A stretch of DNA of 64,000 bases from Desulforhopalus singaporensis (lineage in GTDB: Bacteria; Desulfobacterota; Desulfobulbia; Desulfobulbales; Desulfocapsaceae), in the NCBI RefSeq assembly GCF_900104445.1, contig NZ_FNJI01000007.1, positions 124,001-188,000 of the forward strand, read 5' to 3'. Numbering within the stretch: position 1 is the stretch's first letter; every line of letters begins with the position of its first letter. The notes beneath the pieces were generated by a model. That model searched no databases and was not told the DNA's origin. It worked only from the letters and a program-made list of their open reading frames with translations. Positions 46,207-55,511 of the stretch are shown piece after piece. The translations under genes were made by a program, and so were the position numbers.

Positions 46207-47523
46207 TCACTTCACCTCATATATATCGTCAATCCTGTCCTGCAGCACCACCATGCGACGGGAGGTTCCCCCCGGCGCCCTTTGAAAATGATCCCTGGCC
46301 CTGGTCTGGCACGAACGGCAGCCGTTGAAGGGAACGCAGAAGGCGCGAAGATCGGTGTTGTTGCCGCTCGCCTCTATCTCCGTATACCCCGGACATTCCG
46401 GACAGAGATGATAGATTTTCGTTTCATCCACCATGAAACCGGCGGTATCGTAAAAGATGCGCTTGCGGTCCATTACCGTCCGCTCTGCCGTTTTTCCTGT
46501 TGCGGTACCCGTTCGATTGCGAAACAGCTGCATGGCCTGGTCACATATGGTCTCTATATGTCTGTTGACTTCACTTGACTGGCGGAACTTGCCGGGATAA
46601 TAGTCGGGTTCTTTAACATGGGAGGTGTCCATCCCTGCCATGGCCAGGATTATTCCCAGATTGGTATACGGCAAGGCTCCCTCGATGGAGTATCCCCCTT
46701 CAAGGACACAGATATCAGGGCTGAGCAACCGGTTGAGGCGGGCATACCCCTGCGCGGTGAAGTTCATATTGGTGAGGGGGTCGGTGTAGTGATTGTCCTG
46801 GCCTGCAGAATTTATAATAAGCTCAGGCTTAAACTCCTCGAGCATCGGCAGGATCACCCGCTCCATCACCGTATCGAATCCTTCCTCCGAGGTGTTCGGA
46901 GGCAGGGGCAGATTTATGGTATAGCCCGAGGCGGCCGGCCCCCCTTTTTCTCCCAGAAAACCGCTGCCAGGGTACAGGGTTCTGCCATCCTGATGCAAGG
47001 AGACAAAGAGCGTATCGGGATCGTTGTAGAAAATATCCTGGGTGCCGTCGCCATGGTGGCAGTCGGTGTCGATAATGGCGATCTTTTTTACCCCATAATG
47101 TTTGCGGATATATTCAACCATGACCGCCTCGATATTGACCACGCAAAATCCGCGGTCGCCAAAAACGGTCTGCATCGCATGATGGCCAGGCGGACGGACT
47201 ATGGCAAAGGATTTTTCCACGTCTTTTTCCATTACCGCCCGTGCCGCCCTTATGGCACCTCCTGCGGAGATAAGATGAGAATCGGTAAGCAGATTTTGCG
47301 CTGAGGGTACACAGAGATGGACCCTGTCAATATCGCGGTAATCGGCCAGTTCCGGATTAAAAAACTGTATGTTTTCAATATCCTCAAGACCTTCTTCGAT
47401 CAATTGATCCTTGGTATAGAGCAGCCTTTCTTCCCTTTCGGGATGGGTTGGACTGATGCACCAGTCAAATGCGGGAAACAGGATCAGTCCGGTTGAGCAT
47501 TTTGCTTGCGGCATACATTTCAT
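46207..47523 (-). CDS. Histone deacetylase-like (class II/acetoin-utilisation type) enzyme with C-terminal cysteine cluster
   Basis: The 438-residue protein has the zinc-dependent deacetylase core: RPPGHHA (active-site histidines), DTDCHHGDGTQDIF (zinc ligands) and SAGQDNHYTDPL, then LEGGYS. Prokaryotic members act on acetylated proteins, polyamines or small molecules; the substrate here is unknown. After the core a tail has cysteines 374, 377, 396, 402 and 405, resembling a zinc ribbon. It starts 11 bases after the hydantoinase-like gene and is probably cotranscribed with it. Confidence 0.85.
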   Translation of the reverse strand: MKCMPQAKCSTGLILFPAFDWCISPTHPEREERLLYTKDQLIEEGLEDIENIQFFNPELADYRDIDRVHLCVPSAQNLLTDSHLISAGGAIRAARAVMEKDVEKSFAIVRPPGHHAMQTVFGDRGFCVVNIEAVMVEYIRKHYGVKKIAIIDTDCHHGDGTQDIFYNDPDTLFVSLHQDGRTLYPGSGFLGEKGGPAASGYTINLPLPPNTSEEGFDTVMERVILPMLEEFKPELIINSAGQDNHYTDPLTNMNFTAQGYARLNRLLSPDICVLEGGYSIEGALPYTNLGIILAMAGMDTSHVKEPDYYPGKFRQSSEVNRHIETICDQAMQLFRNRTGTATGKTAERTVMDRKRIFYDTAGFMVDETKIYHLCPECPGYTEIEASGNNTDLRAFCVPFNGCRSCQTRARDHFQRAPGGTSRRMVVLQDRIDDIYEVK

Positions 47524-47534
47524 TCTCGTCTCCG

Positions 47535-49181
47535 TTAAATCTTGTTTAGGCCCGGCATCAGCTGCGCCTTGAGTGAAAGAATTTTTCCGGTGGTATAGAA
47601 TCCACTGACTGTGTTGAGTTCCTGACGCTCAATAAATTCTATATCGGAAAGGTCGCCCATACCGCATTCCCTGGCAAGACTCGTGATGACCTGGGTAAGT
47701 CTTTTTTCCGCGTCTTTCATGGTGTAGCCGTTGTGAATTTTCTCCCGGTGACCGATCTCGGCAATGGAGAGAATCTTCTCGCTGGTATCAGCAAAAAGTG
47801 TGGCCTGCATGGTAGGCCGTGTTCTCGCGGCGCCAATGGCGTTGGCTACCTCGAAATGTTCGGGAACGGTGACCGGTATCTTAAAGTTTTCTCCAAGACA
47901 ATTTTTCATTGCCGACGCGGGCCCTCCGACAACAATGAGCTCTGCCGGCTCAAGCCGCTTTCGTCCCAGCAGGGCGGAAACCGTGTACACCGGCCGGCTG
48001 AAGACCTCTTCCACCATCTGCTCTACGGCGCGGTGCAGCTGTCCGCAGAACGTCTCAAGAAGTTGTTTGGCAGTGTGCACCGGACTCTGATCGCCGACGA
48101 GAGCTGTCATCGCCTGTCTCGCTTTTTCCCTGCTGCCCCCCGGCAGCTGCCCCAGAACGATCATGGCGTCGGTAGGGGTCGGCACAACGCCGCCAAACGC
48201 CATCGGCGGCCCCACCCTTCCGGGACCGATGACGAACTCGTTGTCCCTGTAGGCAACCGTGCTGTCCCCTCCCAACCCGACACTTCTGGTATTAAGAGCC
48301 CTGATGAGGGTCGGCCGTCCGGCAATGGTCACACCGTAAGGCTCGAAAAGCGGGACGCCTTGAGCAAGCAGCGCAATATCCGTTGTGGTCCCCCCTATAT
48401 CGAGCAGTATCGCGTCATCGTCAACCGGGGCGAGCGCCAGCCCGCCCATTACGCTCGCCGACGGCCCTGAGTGTACTGTTTCACAGGGCAGTCTGGCTCC
48501 AAGATCAAAGGGCATGGTCCCCCCGTCCGCTTTAAGGATAAAGCAGGGGCAGTTGAGACCTAACTTTGCAAAACCTGAGAGAATTGCCTTCCTGAAGCTG
48601 TCAAAACGGGATTGCAGGCCGCTGTTTATCCATGTCGTGTAGACCCTTCTTGGGAAGTTGGGCAGTCCGGACATCCGGTGCCCCATGGATATATGGCTGA
48701 AGGAATCGACCATGTTATCCGCGATCATCCGCTCATGGACAGGATTGCGGTGGGAAAATTTGGTCACCACCCCGATACTGTCAAGACCGCAATCCCTGAA
48801 ATGCTTTTTAGCTTCGGCCAGCAGACTTTCATCTGGCTTTTTGACGACGTGTCCCCGGTGGTCTATTGCACCGTCGGAGAAGAAGACATGATCACCACAC
48901 CGTAAAAACGACGGGTTCAGCCCCGGCCCTGCCTGAATTATCATGCCGACCTCGTCAAGGGCTCCGTTGACAATGGCGTTGGTGCAAAGGGTTGTGCTGA
49001 GATGTATCTGATCCGGTTGAAGAGAGGGGGTTGCCACAAGCTTGCGTAACAGTGAAATGATCGATTCAACCAGGTTCTGCTGGTCTGCGTCAACCTTCTC
49101 CTTGGCAAGGATTTTTCCGCCAAGAAGGATAACCCCGTCGACATGGGTTCCGCCGACATCTATTCCCGCTATCTGCAACAT
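47535..49181 (-). CDS. Hydantoinase/oxoprolinase-family protein (HyuA-like)
   Basis: The 548-residue protein belongs to the ATP-dependent hydantoinase A/5-oxoprolinase group of the actin-like ATPase fold. It has an N-terminal nucleotide-binding start (IDVGGTHVDGVILL), the central region DIGGTTTDIAL and VGLGGDSTVAYRD. A separate HyuB partner is not present here. The ATG at 49181 has AAAGGAGCAGG upstream; the frame extends to 49463 without a signal to support it. The reaction cannot be named from sequence. Confidence 0.84.
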   Translation of the reverse strand: MLQIAGIDVGGTHVDGVILLGGKILAKEKVDADQQNLVESIISLLRKLVATPSLQPDQIHLSTTLCTNAIVNGALDEVGMIIQAGPGLNPSFLRCGDHVFFSDGAIDHRGHVVKKPDESLLAEAKKHFRDCGLDSIGVVTKFSHRNPVHERMIADNMVDSFSHISMGHRMSGLPNFPRRVYTTWINSGLQSRFDSFRKAILSGFAKLGLNCPCFILKADGGTMPFDLGARLPCETVHSGPSASVMGGLALAPVDDDAILLDIGGTTTDIALLAQGVPLFEPYGVTIAGRPTLIRALNTRSVGLGGDSTVAYRDNEFVIGPGRVGPPMAFGGVVPTPTDAMIVLGQLPGGSREKARQAMTALVGDQSPVHTAKQLLETFCGQLHRAVEQMVEEVFSRPVYTVSALLGRKRLEPAELIVVGGPASAMKNCLGENFKIPVTVPEHFEVANAIGAARTRPTMQATLFADTSEKILSIAEIGHREKIHNGYTMKDAEKRLTQVITSLARECGMGDLSDIEFIERQELNTVSGFYTTGKILSLKAQLMPGLNKI

Positions 49182-49317
49182 ATTTTCCTGCTCCTTTGAA
49201 AAAAAAGCGTTATGGAAGAAAGATATTGCCAAGACACACCGATTATCTTGACAATAAATTATATGGAGAAGGAAAGCTACATATATAAAGTTACTGAAGT
49301 TTTCCCTACCAAGATTT

Positions 49318-50073
49318 TCACCGATGAAAGAGAAGCCCCGATGAAAACCAGTAATAGACGATATACCCGCCGGCGACAATGAGGAACAGGGCGGATACTT
49401 TCTGGATATAGGGCAGGGTTCGGCGCATGGCTCCCACGACCACCCCTTCCCTGACCAGGGCAATGCCCAGGGTCAGCAGCAGAATGACACTGCCCATTCC
49501 AATAATATAACTGAAAAATTGCAGAATACCGGCAGCGAAATTACCACTGGTGGCAGAACTTCCCACCACCATAAGAAAGATAGGCAGGGTACAGCCCATC
49601 GACGTGGCACCGAAGGCCATGCCGAAGAGGAAGAATCCTGACACCGAAATGTCCCGGGGATCACCTATTCTCGTGCCAATTCTCTGCAGGAAATGGGCGC
49701 CGAAGGTGCGTCCGAGCAGAAGCCAGAATCCTAGCAGGACAAGACCGCCACCGACAATGGCGGCCAGCCAGGGCATAAACTCCATGAGAAAACTGCCGCC
49801 GGCTGAGACAGCGACACCGACAAGACCGAACAGCACCCCGAATCCTGCGGTCACCACCGCGGCGATCCAGCATGATTTCAAAATCCGGTACCCGATTGAT
49901 CGGCCCTTGAACGTGGTGTCATTCGCCCCCAGATAAAGAGACAGATAGACCGGCAGCATGGCAAAACCACAAGGGTTGACGGCAGACACCATGCCCGCAC
50001 CAAAAGCATATCCGACGGGCAGCAGAACGACCACCTGCTCAAGCCACGCGCTTACCTCCACCTGTAATCCCAT
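49318..50073 (-). CDS. ccdA: CcdA/DsbD-type transmembrane thiol transporter
   Basis: The 251-residue protein has six to seven membrane spans and the paired cysteine motifs NPCGFAMLP and SMGCTLPIF, which carry reducing power from thioredoxin across the membrane to periplasmic partners. It could serve TlpA-like or cytochrome c maturation proteins such as the one at 19401 (inference). An ATG at 50073 with AAGGTGA seven bases upstream is preferred to a GTG at 50082. Confidence 0.9.
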   Translation of the reverse strand: MGLQVEVSAWLEQVVVLLPVGYAFGAGMVSAVNPCGFAMLPVYLSLYLGANDTTFKGRSIGYRILKSCWIAAVVTAGFGVLFGLVGVAVSAGGSFLMEFMPWLAAIVGGGLVLLGFWLLLGRTFGAHFLQRIGTRIGDPRDISVSGFFLFGMAFGATSMGCTLPIFLMVVGSSATSGNFAAGILQFFSYIIGMGSVILLLTLGIALVREGVVVGAMRRTLPYIQKVSALFLIVAGGYIVYYWFSSGLLFHR

Positions 50074-50258
50074 AACTGTCACCTTTTGAATAATTCACCT
50101 GAAAAGGGCAAATAATACCATACCAATCGCGTTATTATAAGAAATTCCTGGAACAACTCCACCGCCACTACTGCCGATCGCTTCCGCCTGACACAAAACA
50201 TGACAAATATAATAGATATATTTTCAATGAGTTACAAAAAAATCCACCAGATTTTTTC

Positions 50259-50268
50259 GACCGCGGTC
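50259..50268. promoter_or_regulatory. Operator 1 of the tetR-RND operon
   Basis: The perfect 10-bp palindrome GACCGCGGTC ends ten bases before the -35 hexamer of the tetR promoter. With its flanks it shares about 19 of 20 positions with operator 2 (TTTCGAC, C or T, GCGGTCATTTT), 53 bases away centre to centre. Confidence 0.7.
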
Positions 50269-50278
50269 ATTTTCTCCC

Positions 50279-50307
50279 TTGACCGTTGGCAATGCACCCA
50301 TTATAAA
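50279..50307 (+). promoter_or_regulatory. Promoter of the tetR-RND operon
   Basis: TTGACC (50279-50284) and TATAAA (50302-50307) have an ideal 17-base spacer. Initiation would fall at about 50314, inside operator 2. Confidence 0.8.
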
Positions 50308-50311
50308 TTTC

Positions 50312-50321
50312 GACTGCGGTC
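50312..50321. promoter_or_regulatory. Operator 2 of the tetR-RND operon
   Basis: GACTGCGGTC is one mismatch from the perfect palindrome of operator 1 and has the same flanks. It covers the likely transcription start, so bound repressor would block initiation. Confidence 0.7.
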
Positions 50322-50345
50322 ATTTTTTTTACCACGGAGCTCGAC

Positions 50346-50981
50346 ATGTCAGTACGGGAAAAGAAGAAGAAGAAGAACAAAAACGCAATTCTGCAGGCGG
50401 CGATCTCGCTGTTTCGCAAAAACGGCTACGAGAACACTTCCATAGAACAAATCGCTCGCGCGGCAGGGGTCGGCAAGGGTACCTTTTACAGCTACTTTCA
50501 GAACAAGAAAGATATAGTCAAGGGATTTTACGATGATGAGCTGGAACTGGTCCACAACGAACTCCTCGGTCGCGCCAACAGGGACACGCCGATTCTCGAG
50601 CAGATGGTCACCATCTACATGGCTGAATTCAGGCAGGTGACCCGGAACCCAGAATTCGGCCGGTTGTTCATGCGGGAATCGGTTTTTCCCGATAAGCAAA
50701 ACCCTGCTGGAAATGCTGGGCTTGAAAATAATTTTTTCTCAATGCTTTTTCCGATCCTGGAAAGAGCCCAGCAGCGCGGCGAACTCCGCCGTGATATCGA
50801 AATTCTGCATATCACCGAACATTTTCACAGTCTCTTTGTAATGGTCGTCTCTTCATGGTACACCGGCAGATTACCGATCGACGGGGTTGAACAGGCAATG
50901 ACGTCGCTGTTCACCCAGCTTCTCGAAGGGCTGTGCCCACCACCTTTCACTTTGACAAAACTAGAGAAAAACAATGGCTAA
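50346..50981 (+). CDS. TetR/AcrR-family repressor
   Basis: The 211-residue protein has the TetR N-terminal helix-turn-helix (about 15-62), including ISLFRKNGYENTSIEQIARA and GVGKGTFYSYFQNKKDI, and a ligand-binding C-terminal half. It is first in an operon with an RND periplasmic adaptor and an RND pump. Two near-identical palindromes flank its promoter, which implies autoregulation and control of the pump. CGGAG lies upstream of the ATG. The inducer is unknown. Confidence 0.92.
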   Translation: MSVREKKKKKNKNAILQAAISLFRKNGYENTSIEQIARAAGVGKGTFYSYFQNKKDIVKGFYDDELELVHNELLGRANRDTPILEQMVTIYMAEFRQVTRNPEFGRLFMRESVFPDKQNPAGNAGLENNFFSMLFPILERAQQRGELRRDIEILHITEHFHSLFVMVVSSWYTGRLPIDGVEQAMTSLFTQLLEGLCPPPFTLTKLEKNNG

Positions 50982-52122
50982 ACCGACCCCTCCTGCAGAC
51001 CCCCGCGGCAAGGTTGTCTACTTTTTATGGAGCAATTTCCCTCGCTTTGTCCTGCTCGGCCTGATTGTCCTTATTCTGTTTTTGATGAGCACAATCAAGG
51101 AACAGAGCAGAATAGTCGCGGCCAACAAGGCGGCAGAAACTCCCAACGAAAGACCTCCTGTCAATGTTGTCACCTATATCGTCTCCCCCGGTCCGATCAG
51201 TGACCGCATCAACCTGCCCGGCGCCGTCGAACCATGGACAAACCTCCTGCTTATGGCCAAAATCAACGGTTCCGTTACAGAGGTTCTGGTCAACGAGGGG
51301 GATTCGGTTAAAAAAGGCGATGTTCTGGCCCGGATAGAAGACGATGATTTCCGAATTGCTGTCGATAGAGCAAAAGCCGCCTACAAACTCGCGCAATCCG
51401 AATACTTAAGAGATAAGTCGCTTTACGATAAGGGAGTCACCCCCATTTCCGCCCTTGATACCAAACTCACCAGGATGGAGACGGCAAAGGCGGATTATGA
51501 CAACGCCAGGCTGATGCTCTCAAGAACAATTGTCACTTCACCGATGAACGGGGTCATCCGCAAAATGGAAGCCAAAGTAGGACTGCAGCTGTCGGTCGGC
51601 GATCCTGTTGCGGAAATTCTTGAAGTCGACAGAATGAAAGCCATCATCGGCATCCCCGAATCTGATGTGACCGCGGTGCAGAAACTGGACCGGGTCGACA
51701 TCACTATCCAGGCCCTTGACAACAGGGTCTTTACCGGGAAAAAACATTTTCTTTCCCCCTCTCCCGAGACCACCGCACGGCTGTACAACCTCGAACTTGA
51801 AATCGATAATCCCGACGGTTCGATACTCGCCGGCATGTTCGTCCGGGCCGATCTTGTAAAAAGTCACGTCGAGAATGGACTGGCCGTCCCCTTCTACTCG
51901 GTCATATCAAGAAATGACGAGAAATTCGTATTCGTCGAGGAAAACGGAGTTGCAACCAGGCGCAACGTTTCCCTGGGCATCATGGAGGGATGGAAGGTCC
52001 AGATTATCGACGGGGTGAAGCCCGGTGACAAGGTTCTCGTCGAGGGCCATCGGGATGTGGAAAATCAGCAGAGGATAAATGTGGTTAAAACCGTCTCGTC
52101 CACTACGGGTATGACGTTATGA
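50974..52122 (+). CDS. RND efflux periplasmic adaptor (membrane fusion protein)
   Basis: The 382-residue HlyD/AcrA-type protein has one N-terminal span (about 22-45), a lipoyl-type domain beginning VEPWTNLLLMAKINGSVTEV, a helical hairpin (AKAAYKLAQSEYLRDKSLYD), and a beta-barrel region. It joins the inner-membrane pump to an outer-membrane channel that is not encoded here. Its ATG overlaps the tetR stop by eight bases, and its own stop overlaps the pump gene by four. Confidence 0.94.
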   Translation: MAKPTPPADPRGKVVYFLWSNFPRFVLLGLIVLILFLMSTIKEQSRIVAANKAAETPNERPPVNVVTYIVSPGPISDRINLPGAVEPWTNLLLMAKINGSVTEVLVNEGDSVKKGDVLARIEDDDFRIAVDRAKAAYKLAQSEYLRDKSLYDKGVTPISALDTKLTRMETAKADYDNARLMLSRTIVTSPMNGVIRKMEAKVGLQLSVGDPVAEILEVDRMKAIIGIPESDVTAVQKLDRVDITIQALDNRVFTGKKHFLSPSPETTARLYNLELEIDNPDGSILAGMFVRADLVKSHVENGLAVPFYSVISRNDEKFVFVEENGVATRRNVSLGIMEGWKVQIIDGVKPGDKVLVEGHRDVENQQRINVVKTVSSTTGMTL

Positions 52123-55100
52123 TTATCTCCGATATCGCCGTAAAGAAAAGTACCACGGTGGTAGTGCTCGCCCTGATGCTCATCATATCGGGGGTCTACT
52201 GCTACATGACTCTTCCCCGTGAAAGCGATCCGGACATAACGATTCCCAACGTATTTGTATCCACAGACTACCGGGGTGTCTCGCCCACCGATATCGAAAC
52301 GGCCATCACCATCGAGATAGAAAAAAAACTCAAGGGGCTCGATGGCGTCAAAAAGATACAGTCAGTGAGCTCGGAAGGACTCTCTTCCATAAACGTCGAA
52401 TTTGTCACCGGTACCGATATCGACCAGGCCATCCAGGATGTAAAAGACAAAGTGGACGAAGCAAAGACATCGCTGCCCGGTGACCTGGAGGACGACCCCT
52501 CGGTATTTGAAGTCAATTTTTCGGAAATGCCGATCGTGATCTATTCGCTTTCGGGTACCTGCGGCCTGCCGTGCCTCAAAACCCTCGCCGACGACCTCAA
52601 GGACGAGATCGAGGGGGTTCCAGGAATCCTTGAGGTGGAAGTTACCGGTGGGCTTGAGCGGGAAATAAGGATCGAGGTCATCCCTGAAAAACTTGCCTAC
52701 TACGGGCTGAGCATCAACACCCTGCAGCAGATCGTCAAGAGTGAGAACACCAACACTTCAGGCGGCAACATCAGGCTTGGCCAGGGGCGCTTTCAACTGC
52801 GGATACCCGGCGAATTCAAAACGCCTGAAGAGATCTACGGCCTCGTTATCTCGGTTCACAACGGAGAACCCGTCTACCTCAAGGACGTCGCCCGGATCGT
52901 TGACGGCTTCAAGGAGAAGACCTCCATCTCACGGCTCGACGGCAGGGAAGCCGTCAATATCTCCGTAAAAAAGAGGCTGGGAGAAAATATCATTTCGATC
53001 TCCGCTGCGGTGGACGACATTATTGCAAGAGAAGAAGCAGCCTGGCCAAAGGGAACCGAGATATCCAAAGTCCTGGACAAGGCCAGGGACATCAAGATGA
53101 TGGTCGCCGATCTTGAGAACAATATTCTCTCAGGATTGGTTCTGGTACTGCTGGTCATCTTCTTTGTAATGGGAATTCGCAATGCCATCCTGGTCAGCCT
53201 GGCGATCCCTTTTTCGATGCTGATCACTTTTACCGTACTGTCGATTCTGGGAATCACCCTCAACATGGTCGTGCTGTTCAGCCTGACCCTGGCCCTTGGC
53301 ATGCTGGTCGACAACGCGATAGTGATCATCGAGAACTGCTACCGGTTCATGGAGCAGGGAGCAGGACGCATCGAAGCGGTCACCAGGGCAACAGGGGAAG
53401 TCGCCTACCCGGTTATAGGCTCGACCGTGACGACCCTCGCCGCCTTTTCGCCAATGCTTTTCTGGCCCGGGATCATGGGAGAATTCATGAGCTACCTCCC
53501 GCTCACTCTTATCATCACCCTTTCGTCGAGTCTTTTCGTGGCGTTGGTGATAAACCCGGCAATTGCCTCCCTGTTCATGAAAGTAAAAGGTTCGCAACAA
53601 CCAGCCCCGGACAGCCTGGCAGATATTTCCAGTGCGGTGTCACGGCCGGTAGCCGTCAAAGGTTTTCTCCTCAAAAGGTACACCGCCACCCTCGGCAATG
53701 CGCTGGACAAACCCGTCACCACTATTCTCACCGGTTTCTGCGTACTGATCGTGATGTTCCAGGTTTGGCTGCTGACGGTCGGCCTTGAAAAACCGGTGGA
53801 ATTTTTCCCTGAAATTGATCCCAAGGGACTGTTTGTCAATATTGACATGCCGGAGGGCGCCGATATCGACTATATTGATACCATAATCAGGCGTATCGAG
53901 AACGCGGTTGCCGGTAATAGTGGTGGCGGGGCGATAACCGAAGAATCGAAAACAACGCTGCCGTCTTCCATGGTCTCCCACACATACACCACGCCGGAAG
54001 GTGAGACCTACCAGTCTCCCAGCGACCTCAAGAACATTAAGAGTATTTACATGAGAGGCGTGGTTTCATCTGGGGGCAGTTCCGCGTTTTCGCCAAACAC
54101 CCCCAACCACGTGGGCGTGCGTTTTCTGGAACTTGAAGACCGCTGGCGTTCCACCCACGACTCGGTTGCCGATATACGCAGACGGGTCAAGAATATCCCA
54201 GGGGGTGAAATCACCATAGCCATGGAGGCAGAAGGCCCGCCGACCGGGGCACCGATAAACATCGAGATAGCCGGTGATAATTTCGATGTCCTGGGACAGA
54301 TTGCCAAGAAGATAAAAGAGATTTTAAAACAGGTCCCCCACGTTGAAGACGTCCGGGACGACTTTATCGAAGGCATCCCCTCGGTACAGGTATTGATCGA
54401 CAGGCAGAAAGCGGCCCTCTTCGGCCTGACAACCGACCTGATAGGCTTTGCCCTGAAAAGCGCTTACAACGGCCTTGAAGTCTCGTCCTTCCGGGAGAGA
54501 GACGAGGATTACGATATTACCGTCCAGCTCGACGATTCGGATCGCAGGGTGGTAAACGTGCTCCATGAACTGCTGCTTCCCACCCCATCGGGACAAATGG
54601 TTCCCTTGTCGACGGTCGCCACAATCTCATTTAGCGGTACCATGGGCGATATCAACCGCATTAACAACGAACGGGTGGTGACGGTAAAAGCCAATGTCGA
54701 CGAAACCAAGATTCCGGGCCCCGTCGCCCGGGCGCAGGCGGCGGAAATTTTAAAAAATTTCCCGCTGCCACCAGGATATAAGCTCACCTTCACCGGGGAA
54801 TTTGAATTCCAGCAGGAATCCGAGGAGTTTCTCACCAAAGCCTTTTTCGTCGCCTTGCTGCTTATTTTCTTGATCCTCGTTTCGATGTTTAATTCGATAA
54901 CCCAGCCGTTTATCATCATGACTTCGGTGATTCTTTCCCTTGGCGGCGCATTTCTCGGACTCACCCTCTTCAGGTCTCCTTTTGGCATAATCATGACCGG
55001 AGTCGGCGTTATCTCTCTTGCGGGAGTCGTGGTCAACAACGCGATAGTCCTGCTCGACTACACCAACCAGCTCCGTGACCGGGGAATGGAGCTGCGCAAT

Positions 55101-55445
55101 GCGGTGATCGCCGCGGGTGCCACCAGGCTCAGGCCGGTGCTGCTTACTGCCGTGACCACTATTTTAGGACTTATCCCCATGATTACCGGAGTATCTTTTG
55201 ATTTTCACAAGGGTGCGGTGTCGTGGGTAAGCGAATCGAGCCAGTGGTGGCAGTCCATGGCAATAGTTGTTGTGTTCGGCCTGCTGGTGGCAACCTTTCT
55301 CACACTGGTCGTAGTGCCCACGCTATACTATTTCCTGGAAAGAGTGGGAAACAAGGTTACCAGAATTACCTCCAGGATTTCAGAAATTTACTGGAAACCC
55401 TACCCATATTTTGCCGGCCAGAAGGGATCGGAAAAGAAAAAATGA
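52119..55445 (+). CDS. RND-family multidrug efflux pump (inner-membrane transporter)
   Basis: The 1108-residue protein has the HAE1-type layout: a first membrane span near residue 15, a large periplasmic loop, five further spans, then the same again. A conserved stretch with LALGMLVDNAIVIIENCYR falls in the fourth-span region, and the second half ends with TLVVVPTLYYF. It exports hydrophobic compounds by proton antiport. Slightly long for the family. The next gene converges, and no outer-membrane factor is present. Confidence 0.95.
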   Translation: MIISDIAVKKSTTVVVLALMLIISGVYCYMTLPRESDPDITIPNVFVSTDYRGVSPTDIETAITIEIEKKLKGLDGVKKIQSVSSEGLSSINVEFVTGTDIDQAIQDVKDKVDEAKTSLPGDLEDDPSVFEVNFSEMPIVIYSLSGTCGLPCLKTLADDLKDEIEGVPGILEVEVTGGLEREIRIEVIPEKLAYYGLSINTLQQIVKSENTNTSGGNIRLGQGRFQLRIPGEFKTPEEIYGLVISVHNGEPVYLKDVARIVDGFKEKTSISRLDGREAVNISVKKRLGENIISISAAVDDIIAREEAAWPKGTEISKVLDKARDIKMMVADLENNILSGLVLVLLVIFFVMGIRNAILVSLAIPFSMLITFTVLSILGITLNMVVLFSLTLALGMLVDNAIVIIENCYRFMEQGAGRIEAVTRATGEVAYPVIGSTVTTLAAFSPMLFWPGIMGEFMSYLPLTLIITLSSSLFVALVINPAIASLFMKVKGSQQPAPDSLADISSAVSRPVAVKGFLLKRYTATLGNALDKPVTTILTGFCVLIVMFQVWLLTVGLEKPVEFFPEIDPKGLFVNIDMPEGADIDYIDTIIRRIENAVAGNSGGGAITEESKTTLPSSMVSHTYTTPEGETYQSPSDLKNIKSIYMRGVVSSGGSSAFSPNTPNHVGVRFLELEDRWRSTHDSVADIRRRVKNIPGGEITIAMEAEGPPTGAPINIEIAGDNFDVLGQIAKKIKEILKQVPHVEDVRDDFIEGIPSVQVLIDRQKAALFGLTTDLIGFALKSAYNGLEVSSFRERDEDYDITVQLDDSDRRVVNVLHELLLPTPSGQMVPLSTVATISFSGTMGDINRINNERVVTVKANVDETKIPGPVARAQAAEILKNFPLPPGYKLTFTGEFEFQQESEEFLTKAFFVALLLIFLILVSMFNSITQPFIIMTSVILSLGGAFLGLTLFRSPFGIIMTGVGVISLAGVVVNNAIVLLDYTNQLRDRGMELRNAVIAAGATRLRPVLLTAVTTILGLIPMITGVSFDFHKGAVSWVSESSQWWQSMAIVVVFGLLVATFLTLVVVPTLYYFLERVGNKVTRITSRISEIYWKPYPYFAGQKGSEKKK

Positions 55446-55511
55446 TCAACCAGGACAAGAACCTTGCAGGGTCACCGCCCGCAGGATAAGACAACAACCC
55501 TATGTAGTGAA

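Noticed and set aside
49182-49463. N-terminal extension of the hydantoinase-like gene
   Set aside because: The extension has no family likeness, while AAAGGAGCAGG stands directly before the ATG at 49181, where the conserved domain begins.
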